Shown: one piece after another, positions 1 to 13,200 of the stretch
How the letters are laid out: each line of letters opens with the position of its first letter
How positions within the stretch are numbered: the first letter of the stretch is position 1
NCBI RefSeq assembly: GCF_000764305.2
Contig: NW_025940812.1
Location: 1 to 64,000 of the forward strand
Direction of reading: 5' to 3'
From: Hyalella azteca
Taxonomy: Eukaryota; Arthropoda; Malacostraca; Amphipoda; Hyalellidae
Length of the DNA stretch: 64,000 nucleotides
Program-made: the position numbers and the translations under genes
Notes under the pieces: generated by a model
Databases searched by the model: none
What the model was told of the DNA's origin: nothing
What the model saw: only the letters and a program-made list of their open reading frames with translations

Positions 1-623
1 TTTGCTGTCCGAGTATGATTTTTTCGTGTGACTCTAACCTGGATTATTGAAGTTCTACTGCTCAATTAATTTTAATTATTCAAGCATTAATCAGTAAACA
101 ACACATGACACAAGTCGATTGATGCTAAAATTGATATTGAAGGTTTCTGTTGAGATGTGTAGGCTATTTTGTTGCACTCTATAATTATCATTAGGAGCTA
201 TTTACTGCATGTAAATAGCAGTTCATTTTATAGCTTCATTATGTTCAACTATCAATCAATACTTCATAGTTGAATTTGGAAAAAAATATTTTTCGCCCCA
301 TCCTAATAAGTTAATAACCGGGGACGAAGACTGGCGCGTTTGATAAGTAGGGCCAAATGGCAACTAGTTGAAGTAATTAAGCTGTTAACCCCATAAATTA
401 ACAAAGATATAAACTCATATCGACATTAACTAGGAATTATTTGGCACATCATAGATCTTAGTTATGATCAAAAATTTCCTACACCAAATATATTTTACTT
501 ATTGCGCTGAATTCTTGCTAACGAAACTTTCCAGGAAGCAAAATTGCAGGTTTAGAAAACATTTACTCAAAGATCAACAAATAGCATACAACGTTAACTT
601 ATATTATACGTTATTCATTTCAG

Positions 624-1749
624 TTCTTGCGCCTGACATGATGTTGATTGGCCTCGTGGCGGCCGACTTTTCCAAGGTGGGCCCATAAAGCCAAGCTCTG
701 CTTAAACTCATGCCATTATTTACCTTCATGTAAAGTTCAATTCAAGTAATGACTTCTTAAGAATTATATTCGCACTTGCAGAGCTAGTGGTCATTTCGCA
801 CGCGTAAATGTTACCATCCTTCCCACCAATTGTTGATCTGATGTCAAATTTGAGAAATATGGCCCAATAAATCATAATGACTTTAAAAAAGCTGGCTTTA
901 TACGTGATCATTTTATCAGTTCGGCGATTGTCGTCTGGCTGTGACATCGACGGGGCTCATGCCCAGCTACATGACTTACGCGTACCCAAAGAACTCGCCA
1001 CTCCAGAATGCCATGGACCAAATGTAATTATATTGTTTATAGAATAATATTGGTATTCAACCGACTCATGATAGCTGAGGCCCTCATCATTAAGGATAGG
1101 ACCCTAGCCATCAACCTTCAAACTACTGGATTTGTCAGAACCTTGAGACTGTTTTCGGAATGATTTTCGGTGCTTTGATTCTAAATTATTTTGTAATTTT
1201 GTAATTATTCCTAACAATTTTGTTAGGAATAATTATTCCTAACAAAAAATAATTATTCCTAACAATTTTTGAGTAGTATCCTATTTACTTGACTTTGTAC
1301 TTATGTCGACGCTAATTTCATCACTCAATGCGCCTTTTAACTTGATAATGAATGATAGAAACATTCGAAACGTCGTTAACGAAATAAAAATGTCCATCGG
1401 TAACCTGATTTTCGATTTGCCAGTTCAAACTAAAAATATTGTTCCATATATTGAAAAAACTAATAAGAAAATTGCGAATAAAACAAATTCTCTGGTCTTC
1501 AATGAAACCTGCTTGAAAGAATAATATTATTATACGAACGTCTGTAATGTTATGATTAAATTAAATGAAAAGCAAGTCAATTAGCTAATATATGCATTTT
1601 TGTAAACTGTTTTGGGAACTGAAATTTATTCTGTAACAATTACCCAGTTTTGATGGTTTACTTGAAGGATGTTGCGTGTGGTGCAGTCCGGTATAGCGCC
1701 TCGTCTCATTGAAGCGGGTTTACGGAACATCTGGTACCACACAATATGA
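624..1749 (+). pseudogene. IR array copy 1: 3' remnant of ionotropic receptor gene
   Basis: Three exons match the 3' part of the other copies. Exon 10 is 624-676 (LAPDMMLIGLVAADFSK), exon 11 is 920-1023 (starts FGDCRLAV, ends SPLQNAMDQ) and exon 12 starts at 1668 (MLRVVQSGIAPRL). All use the family's GT-AG sites and phases (1, 0, 2). They encode the end of ligand-binding half S2 before the last membrane helix. In exon 12 the reading frame hits TGA at 1747-1749, where the other copies continue through WCTKPQ to the FFG(I/L)F(I/V)IY helix; the DNA after it no longer aligns. No last (M4) exon was found before the next gene. Upstream exons would lie to the left of the window. It is most likely a decayed copy. 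I am confident of the family but less sure that it is never expressed. Confidence 0.72.
1201..1268. repeat. Inverted and direct repeat of a 15-bp AT-rich unit
   Basis: The unit AATTATTCCTAACAA occurs three times in 68 bp. The middle part is inverted, so the first two units form a hairpin of about 15 bp around a TTT loop. It lies in the intron between exons 11 and 12 of copy 1. It could be the end of a small fold-back element; no target duplication was identified. Confidence 0.6.
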
Positions 1750-4700
1750 GAACACGCATTCAAATGATTCATGACTATATTAAAGTCTATAATTATTTCA
1801 GATCGGCTTAACTTTACGACTGGCACGCTAGTCATAAAAATCGAATGAAAGTGTGTGGGTATTATACTCGATATTTCTCTATCTCAATGTTGTCAAGAAA
1901 TTGACGGCAATTTCCAAGTCATCATTTCTTGATGGTTGAGCGTAATTAAGACAAAACTATTATAGGAAACAACGTTTACTCTGATCTTTTGAACAATTGA
2001 ATGGTCAAATGATAACATCGAATGTTTATTTGTCATTTGTATAAAACAGACCGATTAATTTCAGTGCTGGTAGGTTGAAGTAAACACTGCATTCAATGTT
2101 GTTTTAATACCTAAAATATGAACTAATTACATGAATAACTTCAGTTATTCATATTATTGTTTATGTTTCGGGCAGAAGATTTATTGTCTCAACACGAGCT
2201 TCGCCAGCTGTCATCCATTCTATAAACGACGTAAGCAGCTGTTCTCTATATAGAATATACATTATAGTGAAAGAATTAATACCGGAACACCCTCCTTACT
2301 GAAATTCGAAAATGTAATTCAAACGCAGAAACTCAAACAATCTGTCAAGAGAATCACACATAATAATAAAAATGAGTGTGCCATGGGATAAACACCTACA
2401 ATGTTATTCAAGATTAAAAACTTGGGTAAAGAATTCATCGAAGCAGATTTCTACACCTTATAGGCTTATACAAAGCACATCGGTGCTCGTAATTGGCCTC
2501 ATCACCTGCGTTAGGACGGAAAGTCTAACGCAGAAGTTGTGATTAATTGGAAATGCTTGCCTGACCGAAACCGATGGGTTTAACCGGATGACTTACACTT
2601 TAATTGTTAAGAAAACGAGCTGGTGGCTCGCACCTCACGGTTCTAAGGTAGGGCTTGCCAGCGAAATTTTAATGTACGGTTTAACAAGCGTCGAGGTGTG
2701 CGACAAAGTGGTTCTATCTTCTATAGTGCGTTTTATTTTGAGCATGGGGCGTGATCAAGTTCCGTTATCCAAGAGCATCTCCAGGATACAGGAATCTGAT
2801 CCTGGCGCCAGGAGAAAGCGACTTGAAGAAAAGTCCATCCCAGCAGGATGCGAATTCCGAACTCTCTCGCGCGAAGCAAAGCCTCTACTGTTGAATTATC
2901 GGAGAGGACTTGGCATCCGAGTCATGTTAAGGGACTTAATTAAAGTATTGCAAGTATTAATTTCATCAAATGACAAAAGTTAATGATGCCACCGTGATGT
3001 TTAGATGGTTTCATTAACCATTTCATTCATCATTTCATTAACCTTATTTCTCCATTAGCCATTCGAGTTAACAGCAGGTGAAAGAAACTTCGTTTATCCA
3101 TAAGAAACCATGGTTCATCTCAGAGAAACAGATACGGGAAAAGATACCGAGATCACTTTATTGAGAATGTAGACTAAACTCAAAATAATTATCTGAGATT
3201 AGTAAGAATTAAGCTCAACGACGCGCGCCAATCGAACAGGTATGAAAGATACGTGTGCTTACTCGTACTCGACTCGCTTGCTGCGCTTAATAGTCGACAA
3301 CGTCAACGTGCCTTTCGATAAATATGACAGCTTCAGAATATTATAAATATTATGAAACGCACTAAATCGATCCATACAATTTATACTTAATAATACAATA
3401 AAGTAGTCTCAATTTATCGCAATATTTATAACACATCAAGTTGGCGTATACGCAAGCAATGCAGTAAATTTCCTAGAATATTCCAGCAAAGATTTGAACA
3501 TATCATCGTTGTTTAGGAGGAAAAAGAACTTTAATAAAGTTATACGCATACACGATCTGATTATTGTAAGTATACGTGATTATTCAATTTTTAACGTATA
3601 AGGCAACAAAATTACTCAGTAAATCGGGTGAACATGAAAATTTTGGTGAAAATGTTGGATTTTGCAACAGAATTTCCCATAAATTGTTCCTCGGACAATT
3701 TATATCAGGGGCAGTCTGATACATGCCCAGTGGCGTCACTTGGCTTGAAAAATCTGTGAACCCCTTGCTTCTGTCTGTTTTACTCGTACCTACACAGAAC
3801 GAGGTCATGGCTTCGTCTTGAACTCTAATAACCCGCAACCCAATAATTCTTTTTCACGCTGGATAATATACAATGGCTAATTCTTTTGTGCACTGCGCAT
3901 TTTGGGCAAACTGGTATCGGTGGCTTTCAAGAGATTTGTCTGCAATGCGCCATAGATGATTCAGACCCTATCAATCATCGATGATTCATCGTTCAGCGAT
4001 GACCGCCACCTATGCTCGATATCCTCTCGTTTTATTGGTGTTTTATTGTCGAATTTTGGCAGATGTGGCCACCCGCCGTTACGCCAACTATAATCTACCG
4101 TCGCCACCTATAATCATCGATGCGCCATCCTTAATTATTATTTAGGTTGAGGAGTGCGGGGTATATTTTGGTTCAGTATTTACATATTAAAAGTTTTTAA
4201 AAAATTGTGAAATTATATTAACTCTGCTGAAAATTAACAGTCGACATTTAAGCAGAACCGTGAATCATTATAGAGATTACCCTTCCGTTCAACACTAAGC
4301 ATTTATCAATTGTTCTAACATTATTTCTCTGGTAGAGAGTAATTTGATTCTCCGAATAACAGTATGTTCTTCTTATTTGCCTCCTTAGGGGAAAATGATG
4401 AGGGAATTTCTCACAGATTTTTTGATATTATGCTATAGCCGCCGTGAAAACGGTGCGAATCAGTGAGAGGAACTGGCTTGCATCTTAATATTGCTGGAAT
4501 ATATTTGATTGGATGGATAAACTGAAGCTTAAACGTGTGTTTTTAGAAGATTTTTGTTATAGTTTATATTAAATAAGCATGGAAATCATATCGAACCGAA
4601 AATTGAGTTATAACAGTACATTCATTGCCAACCGATGGGCAGTGCCATCATTGACAGAATATGCATCGAAGTCTCAACAATGAATTCGGTGCATAATTGA

Positions 4701-5310
4701 ATTACGTTTCAAGTTGATTTCAGAATTATTGTCGAGTTTTGAGATTTAACAGTTTAGGTTGCTAAACTTTCCAATTAATGTTAAACGAAAGCTAATAATT
4801 GATTAATCATGTGAGAAGTGTTGGTTAGCTCATGACAGCTGTATAAAAGGATATTAAAAGCCCTAAACTGAGATAGACGTAAGCTGAGATGGGATGACAA
4901 GAAAATGTTAATATGACTCAACAACGATGAAACTGTATTTTGTCGCTAAATGCATATATGATTGGGAAAAGGATAAAATATATAAAGAGAATACCTGAAT
5001 ATCAACTTGATCGATCGCAGTATCAAAACTCATTCTAGGGATTCTAGACACCAGAGCACAATTTTACGAATCGATGTTTCAATCTCCTGGCAGTGAATAA
5101 TCAATGAATGCCAACTCCAACGAACGAAAAATACAGTTTGCGTGTAGTCAGTTATTCATAAATATTTTATTGTTTTTACGCACATTGTTTCACGATTGTG
5201 ATCCTCACCGCTGTAAAATCACTCTTAAAAAGAGAAAGTTAAATTAGATAAAATATCAATGAATATGTGATTTATGTAATCATATCATTATTCTGCTCAA
5301 GTCGCAAGAG
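1750..5310. other. Spacer between IR copies 1 and 2, no supported gene
   Basis: AT-rich spacer. The longest open stretch (2588-2983, 131 codons) has no recognisable domain, conserved partner in the window or splice context, so it is not called as a gene. Around 3930-4130 the words CGCCACCTAT and ATCATCGATG recur several times on a locally GC-richer background, which suggests an old short transposon without clear ends. Confidence 0.5.
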
Positions 5311-5500
5311 TACTGAGAATTTAAAATCAAAGAAAACGTCGAGTGAATTCACCATATATTCATTGAAAACTTTCCGGCGACCGGCCTCATCGTCGGTTCA
5401 AAAATGTGTGGAATAAAAGTACAATCATTAGTGAGAATCAAAATACATACGTAAGAGATTGAAGCCTAAATAACGGAAGAACGGCAACGGAACCTAAAAA
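5310..5500 (-). mobile_element. Penelope-like element end fragment (relic)
   Basis: This stretch aligns with 48215-48400 and with 56085-56200. Shared words include a common AATTCACCATAT block (here and at 56104) and TCGGTTCAAAAAT followed by GAATAAAAGTACAATCA (here and at 48330-48373). The copy at 56129-56153 carries a hammerhead-type core next to a Penelope-like element, so this is read as a decayed end of the same element family. Here the minus-strand core is mutated (a C replaces the expected U in CUGAUGA), but the GC-rich stem (GCCGG) and the GGAAA side remain. Confidence 0.45.
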
Positions 5501-5993
5501 CCTATCGATTTACAATTTCAGGAGGATATGAACTATATACGCATTTTTAAGACAAAGTTTCCGTTTAAAAGTATACATCGATTCCAATATCCTCAAATCT
5601 TGAGTATATGAAGTCGCTCTCAGACACAGTCATGGCGCACGCCAGCATAAGGTCGTTTGTCCGACTGACTTATGTTTATTGCCGTTGCAGTGGGTTGTTA
5701 AAATTACATATTGACTAGGAGCTGCTTTCATTCACAGAGAAGGTTCATGCGTTCTTGGTGGCGTATGCGATCGTTTGCTCTTCGGGTGTTACTAACGTTG
5801 CCCCAACTTCGGCATTTGGAAACGAATTTTCTTGAAATGAACATGTATCAGCTTTGGTATAGTTCGAATTTTGACTTTTATAAGAGAATGAGGACAAAAA
5901 AATTCTCCGATGGAATTCCCTCGAAAATGAATACGAGGCCTGTTATTCCGTCGCAGTTGTGGCCTGCAAATGTCTGATAGTACCGCTTAACTG

Positions 5994-6883
5994 TTAAGGG
6001 GAGCGTCTTGGTCCAAAATCGACAATTTAGGCTTTTCCTGTCTTTAATCTCATCTTAAAGCTGACATTCTGACCTATCCAACGGTACCAAAACCATTTCT
6101 GTACGTTGATTTATGCGTTCACGACAGATCCCGAAAGGGAGGGTGGGGGAGTTCTTTCACATTTAAGATGGGTAATAATTCCCGCAGTGCTCTATAAATC
6201 ACTTATCTACAGACACTCAGCTCCAGTAACCTTGCTGCAGTCGTACGGGGTGGTTATTGCACCGTCGCTCGTACCATCCTTGAGAGAAATTGAGCTCCAG
6301 TATCGTCTAGTCTCATTCTTTGCAGTGTTGAATGCCGATTTCGAGGCGCCCGGGACTTTGTCGGGCTCTACTGAACATTCACACTTATTGTCACTGGAAA
6401 CCTATTTACTCCTACAGTTTTGTTGCTACAGCAATGACACATATACCATTCGATTTGCAAAGAAAAGATCTACAAATTATTATAGGCGTTTTTCTAATTT
6501 CGTTATAGTTTGTATTTTATTTTGCAAAAAGGGGGGTGGAATGGGGTAAAATCGAAAAATTTCCGAAAAATTTACAAAAAATGCTCCCACACCCACAAAA
6601 TTAGAAATTTCAAAAAACGCCTACATCAATTTGTAGATATGGTCTTTACGCATCGAATGATATGTGTCTCGATGTTGTAGCTTGAAAATCCTAGGTCCGC
6701 TGATATTTCTACAGTACCCCTTTTTTTGTCCGTTTTCTAATAATTTCTCGTTTTATTTCATTTTTTCGAAAAATTCACATGAACAAAAAAGTCTTAGAAT
6801 TGCGTTTTACATACGTGTATTAAATTTCGAAGTGATCCGTCCGTAAATAAAAAAGTTTTTTCGGACCAAGACGCTCCCCTTAA
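5994..6883. mobile_element. 890-bp fold-back DNA transposon with TTAA ends
   Basis: Both ends carry the inverted sequence GGGGAGCGTCTTGGTCC, bordered outside by TTAA (5994-5997 and 6880-6883). TTAA target duplication is the hallmark of piggyBac-type insertion, although a TAA duplication with longer inverted ends cannot be excluded. The inside is itself a long inverted repeat: the left arm around 6421-6510 pairs with the right arm around 6600-6690, both holding an ATTCGAT(T/G)(T/C)G(C/T)AAAGA block next to CTACAAATT. No transposase is encoded, so it is non-autonomous. Open frames inside (6106-6549, 6664-6846) have no protein similarity I recognise and are treated as chance. A diverged relative lies at 58484-58860. 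Confidence 0.72.
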
Positions 6884-7735
6884 GTAGCCTTTGGCTGCTC
6901 CAATGAATATAATGCTCATTCATCTGTCAATGCAAATACTTGGCATTAACGTTAACACCCATCCTCGCAGGTTGCTGAAGCCAGGCGGTGACAGAGAAGC
7001 TAACGCGATGACATCCAGCAAGCCTGATGTCACTGTTCATGAAAGTGAGGCAAGCACCGTGCCTAAATTCCACAAAATCCGAGCAATTAGTTCAGTTATC
7101 CATCTGCTACAATGACCTCTCTAGTCTCTAGCCGTTTGAAGTAAACTGCGTCCGAGGCCGTACAATAACACATTCATGATATGTTATATATAAATTTAAC
7201 ATAAAATATTCGATCGAACTCCTCCTGATTTGATTTATTATAATTAACTTCTAGTCGATTCTTTATTTATTTAATTAATCTTCTTACCAACTGCAACATG
7301 CAAATTAAAATAGATAGGAGCCATTTTTTCAAAATTACAAAACCTAATTAAATGACAGGATGTGGCGGAAAAATGTAACTAACCGAAAAAAATTATGTAA
7401 GAAATATTAAGTATGATGCTCTCAGTGCACATCAACATAATGGGCAAGCAATACGAAACGATCTGTCAATTTAACATTGAATAATTAACAATTTTTACGC
7501 CCCTGAGGTTGATTCGTTTAGCTTTAGGAAGAACTCATAGAATTATAAGTAGAATTCATTGTTACTTATTCAAACGCCACTAAAAGAACGGAGCTCTATA
7601 TACTTATAAATGTTCGTGTGCACATGTGAAAAAATTCGTGAAAGATTCTAGAAAATGAAATCATAGTGAGGAAATGTTTCTGTAGTGACAGAAAGAGTTG
7701 AGTGTTGTTGATTTCAAGAATGATGAGATCATTCT

Positions 7736-7867
7736 GAATATTCAATACACAGGTACAACAATCATGATCTCACTCAGACGGAACAAATGTCAAGTTCCTC
7801 AATATAAGCTGGCCTTGTTATCCCTGGCATTGCTTCTGAGACCGTCCGCTCAAACATCGACTCAGAG
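7736..7867 (+). promoter_or_regulatory. Conserved promoter and first-exon module of IR copy 2
   Basis: This block aligns with 27074-27211 and 43388-43540. Shared parts are an AATATTCA start, an ATCATG, an ATCTCA/ATCTCAC word, (A/G)AACAAATGTCA(C/A)GTT and then the TATA-like AATATAAGC at 7801. A good splice donor (GTAAGC) follows at 7868, 66 bp after the box start, the same spacing as in copy 3. Read as DNA, this is a core promoter plus a short first exon. An alternative is seen only here: an ATG at about 7764 opens a frame with a hydrophobic LALLSLALLL stretch resembling a signal peptide, ending at the same donor in phase 2. That phase does not join to exon 2 (phase 0), and copy 3 lacks the hydrophobic run, so the promoter reading is preferred. 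Confidence 0.5.
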
Positions 7868-8410
7868 GTAAGCGAGTGTCGAGGGAGCTGAACTGGCAGA
7901 TTAGCTTGTCGTTTCAAGGAATATTTTTGTGATTTCAGAATCTTGTTTCTCCAAATATCTTAATCCCGAGCTCATTATCCCGAATGCAGTTAGTTATTTT
8001 GAAACTTAAGTGAAGAAAGGCACTATCGCGCCCTCATTTAGCAAGGGACTTTCATTCTGAAATTGAATCGAAATGTAAAGAAATATTGAACTTATAACTT
8101 TTAGAAAGATTTGGACAGAGATAAAATAAGATTTGAATTTTTAACCTTCTCTCCGTTTCCGCAGTGTCACAGAATTCCATCATCAAAAATAAAATCACCA
8201 GGTTTATATTCCGACACGATAAGAATTGCAGATATGTATGAAACCGATCAGCCATCTTCTTTTTCCGGTGCCAGGCTCCAAACAAACAATCATTGCAAAC
8301 CCTTCGTAAAAAGTAAATTTTAGATATAATATTTTCTAATAAATCATGCTAATGGCGTACGCAGATCGACGCCTGATTGCAATAAGTTGCTCTTGACTAG
8401 GTATCGTTAG

Positions 8411-8771
8411 ATGTTCGTGTACGAATTCGTAGCCCGCGAAAGTGATATAAAAGTGCGCAGCTTGTCTACCTCGCTACCTGGTAGGGGTTGAGGGGGTGGC
8501 CGTTCTCAAAGCTCCGGAAGCTCGGGTGCGGCCCTACGTAGAGGCAGCGGCACTGAGGGCATTTATATTGAGGATGCATTAAACGTCCACTCCAAGTAAT
8601 GATCCTTTGGAAACTTTTGGCTTGTATAAATAGGATAGTAGTGTCTTCACATTATAGTAGTAAACTTTGCTCTGACTTAATGTCAGCCAGAATAAAGAAG
8701 AGACATAGTTAGCTCTGAGTCCACCGTGTCACCGAGAGCTTGCCTCAGACGCTGAGTCGACAGCTTACACA
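8411..8771 (+). mobile_element. Possible LTR-like segment
   Basis: A GC-richer island in an AT-rich intron contains TATAAATA (about 8625), an AATAAAG polyadenylation-type signal (about 8691) and TG...CA-like outer ends. That order fits a solitary LTR. No target duplication could be matched and no second copy or retroviral-type gene is present, so this remains tentative. Confidence 0.22.
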
Positions 8772-10251
8772 AATATTGATCAATGTTCATGAAGAGGAGT
8801 AGTGGAAAATTGTTGGTCAAGTGGAATAGATATATCGTGATCTGTCTTGGATTTCAGAAGTTAGACTTACATTAAGATAGAAATTGCTTGACTGGAATTT
8901 TTAGCAGATTTTGAAATAACCTCATGTATTACTCGTATATCAAGTTCAAAAGTCGAACACATATTTAGTGCAAGTAATATCATGTTGAACAGACATTACT
9001 AAAACCTACATCATGTTGTAGCATCATGTGTTAATTTCAAAATATATTAAGTTAAACTCACCTTTGATTCAAATGTTGGGCTCACATCAAGTTTAACTGT
9101 CATGAAACTCAACGCATTTCAAGTTAAAATGAACTGAAAATAAGTTAAAAATTACTGCAAGTTATTGAGTTATTTCATTTTAATCAAATGGCATCATTTG
9201 ATATCAAATTGTGTAAAAATTTCTAAACTTCTAAACGAAATTAATCTTAACTAAAGAAATTAAGCTAACCGGCTTCTATTGCTATAACATATGTTTCAAT
9301 AATAATTGATACTATGATTGTTTATAGGCCATTAAAAATCCCCAAAACCGTATCGGAACATTAATTTCGGATATAGACAGAAAGCAGATAAATTATTCTC
9401 AAAATTTTCGATGTTTGCAAATTAGTTTTAGTAACATTTTTGAACTCAGTTAAAGAAGCTCCTATAGCTTTAGTTCAGTAGCCGCCGATCGCAGCTACTT
9501 TCGGCTGTGATGCATAATTCTCGACCAAGCTGTTAAGAAATATTAATATAGTCAATTACCTGTATTTTATTTAATTTTCCGAATGGAAACTTATCCTTTT
9601 CAAGCCAACAATTTTCTTCATTTTGATAAACTATTTTCATGTAATTGGTCGTAGTCAAATAGATATACATAAAATTTATGCTGAGCCTAAAAATAAACGC
9701 CGAGTAGCGATATTTAGACATTTTTTATTGTCTACTGCAAGTTTTTTAGACTTCTCATTTGTGGGAATGTAATCACAATTCATATTTTCCTGTTTTATAC
9801 ACATCTTTAGCTTACTCCTGCGGCAAAAAAATCTGGGCGTACGATTCTCGTCAGAGCGCATATATAGAATGAAATTATATAGTTTTTTATAATTATGGGT
9901 ATCTTCAATGTTATTTAAACTAATTAATGCGGAGTGCATGAACATTCTAGTTTTTTCAACTTCTCTGAGTTTTTTTCCACTTTTCGGTTCTGGCGTTTTT
10001 TGAAAGTCCTAGCATGTCACTGTTTTTGTCGAGCATAATTATTAAAGAGCATTCACTAGCCGCAACGTTAAGTTAAAAGAAAGTTAAAGATGGTGTTTTT
10101 ATCCTAGGGCTAATCGACTGTGTGATTACGATAATAGGCTATCATTTTATGTGATGAAGTAGCTTCTTGATTTCTCATGAGCAATTTAAGCTTTCTGTTT
10201 CTGTTCTGTTCAGTTTCAATACAAAGTGATACATTTCTAACATTTTTTCAG

Positions 10252-13200
10252 TGGTCACCAGCATTTGTGAACTTCGATACCGTGCCCTACTCTGGGATTC
10301 ACATTGAGGTCTTCAGGATGATGATGCAGTACCTCGGGTGGTGGTATGTATTTATGGTACCTATGTGTATAATGCTATACAAATATGCTTTACATATAGT
10401 TGACCAGGCTTCATGGAAGCCTGGTCAACTATATCAACATGTTTACGCTTGCAGTTCACCGCATAATTGGTAAAAAAACTTATGATAATAATAGGTTTTT
10501 TAGATACAGAACGGAAAATTTGTGCTATATATGGATAAGCTAAAGTTACCCTTAAATACTCGGGACCGAAGACCGGTTACCTGGGACCGAACACAGAATA
10601 CCCAAGACCAATGACCGAATGCTCCAGATCGTACCCCGAATTTTCGGGACCGAGCATTGGAAACCCGGGACCGAACACTGAATACCTGAGACCGAAAGCC
10701 GAATGCCTGAGACCTAACACAGAATACCTGGGACCGAACCCCGAATACCCGAAACCGGACCTCGCATATCCGGGACCAAGACCCAAATACCCTTAACCGA
10801 ATACCGAGCCGACATAAGTCCTGCGTTGGCGAGGTAACGCAATTTACCGAACTGAATGGACGTCATACCTCAGGAGTTGCGGCGGCGTCTGGTCGGACGT
10901 TCGCTAAGTTCTTGGCACCAAACGGAAAATTTTGGTGGTAGGTTGGAGACCTGATGGTTGGATGGTTGGTGATCAAATGGTGGCAAGAGACCAGCCATGG
11001 TGGGGTTAATCATGAGGTTTGTTGGAACGCCGGCGCGGCTGATCGGTTGAGGTTTACGTTGCACAGGTTCCTCACAATCCACATGCGTATGTCTAAAGTT
11101 ACCTTTACCCAGCAGGCAGTTGGCATTAAAACAACAGCGATTATGAGTTGGAATGTTGCTATGTTGATCATGTTTCAACGTTGATCAACAAGATTTAAAC
11201 GTTGTGCCGTCAAATTCAAGATGAATAGGATGTATGAATGAGGCTGCTTTGATTTCCATTCAGGTCTAGTTCAATATTGTTCAAATGTTCAAATGTTGTG
11301 AATGAAATTTTCTGCAACGTTGATTCAACCAGAAAACGCCTGCTGGAATATAATCCTACATAACTAATTTTCTTCACACTTTGAAAAACTTTTACTCACT
11401 CCACTCAGGACTCCGCTCCTGGCCTGACCTTCAGCCCCAACCATGCACTCATCCTTCAAAATCACTTCACCCTGAATTGGATCCCAACACATCAAATATG
11501 CAATGTCCATTAATTTGTTTAAAATAATTCGTCTCACTTCCATGAAGCTAATTTAATTGATTGTTTGTATTTGGGCTATCAGGTAACGATGAACGGATTG
11601 CCAGAAGAATGACATTAAGAGTACTTGAAAAGAGAAGAGGAATGTCATTCCTACGAGAAGAATGACATTATGGGTATTTTTCATTTAAGCTATTTGACGC
11701 TATTGTACACCAGAAAATTTCCATTTGAATTTTCAGATGAACTTATTGTTAACCACGGAAGAATAACAAGAGCATCAATTCGTAGTAATATTCTGAAGAA
11801 GTATCACTTACAAAAATCTCATTCGCCATAATCGGGCAAGTCTTGAAATCCCAGTTTCAGATTAAACCATTTTTTATATTGCTTGTCCCATTTAGGTCCG
11901 AATATATGAAGGCGAAACGTCGCCTACACAAGTTGGGGATTCTAAGCTAAGATGAACTGCAATCGTTTTAACTGGAGTAAATTAGATGAGGTTACTAGAT
12001 TTCGCCAACTGAGATCAAACCTGATTTATGGATCACCTAAGATATTAATGTTTCGAGGTTATTTGGCGATTGGTCAAGGACTAAGTGCTTTAATAACCAG
12101 CATAGTTAATAGACTGTGATGCCACGCCTTTCAGTTTATACGCCCCAAGTCCATGCTACTCATATGCAATGAACTCCTTTGAGTTGGGATAGCCTAAATT
12201 AAATGGTATTGTAGCCGCAGCTCATTAATTTAGAAATTTTGTAGTGCGAAATACCCATACGGCAACACTTACTAGAGTAAACAATTTACGGACACGCATC
12301 TCTCCGGCCACTTTTACTCTGTCCGCGACCAGGGTCGCTTTACCTGTTCAGTGTTCCTAGTTCATAAGCTTTTTGTGTATTTTCTGGTGTATTTTTTGAG
12401 ATTCTCTTATATATGTCATAACCGTGCCAAAGTTTGTATTATGTATTAATTTTCGTGCTTTTTCAGATATATTCAATAATTGCAACTGTTCAGTTCCTTC
12501 AATATTAAACGAAGACATTTAATTAGTATAAAATTATTGAACCTCCTTTTAAGCCTAGAGCTCAGGGGCCATACTTTCCAAACTCGCTAAGTGAACGTAA
12601 GTACTTACGCTCTATTTTCTTGTCTGTGATTGGAGGATTTTACTTGAAAGGCCGCCAATGATTGGCTGATGAACTTACGATCTCTTAACTTTTTTTAAGT
12701 ATGGGCCCAGTACGTCAGGAGGTGTAACTAGTGCTGAATCGTTCTAGGCGTAGCGTCCTTCGAGGAAGGCGTTACAGGTATATATATATTTGGTTTTCTT
12801 GCTTCCTTAGAAATATATATTGAGATTTAGGACCATCAACATCATGGAACTATGCCCATAAACTGGAATATTTTATTCGCTGCTTTGATGCTCTACTAAT
12901 CTGAAATGATGCTCATGTCCAGCTACCGTTTAGTGAAGCCGTCGGACAATCGGCTTGGCAGGAGAGTCAACAAGACCTACTACGACGGAGCCTTGGGGAT
13001 GGTGGCCCGTAAGGTGGGAGCTTCATGTTCATATTCATTAATTACTAGGATTTTTTGTACATGGGACAGCAAATATACTCGACTTTCTAAGTGTATATTG
13101 AAATATTTTTAATACAAATTATTAGATATGCTTTTATGCTTATTAGTACTGGCAGAGACTCTGAATTTATTTAATCCAGAAAAAAAGAGATAAACTTGGA

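Noticed and set aside
1303..1524. 73-codon open frame in the copy 1 intron
   Set aside because: AT-rich, N- and I-rich translation with no motif, inside an intron bounded by good exons.
2588..2983. 131-codon open frame between copies 1 and 2
   Set aside because: No recognised domain, no splice context shared with the array, and basic, low-information composition; a chance frame is as likely.
6106..6846. Proteins encoded in the 890-bp TTAA element
   Set aside because: Frames lie over palindromic arms and show no transposase motifs.
10577..10796. Repetitive YLGPNTEY-like and GLGPGYAR-like proteins on both strands
   Set aside because: Both frames are products of the 24-bp minisatellite.
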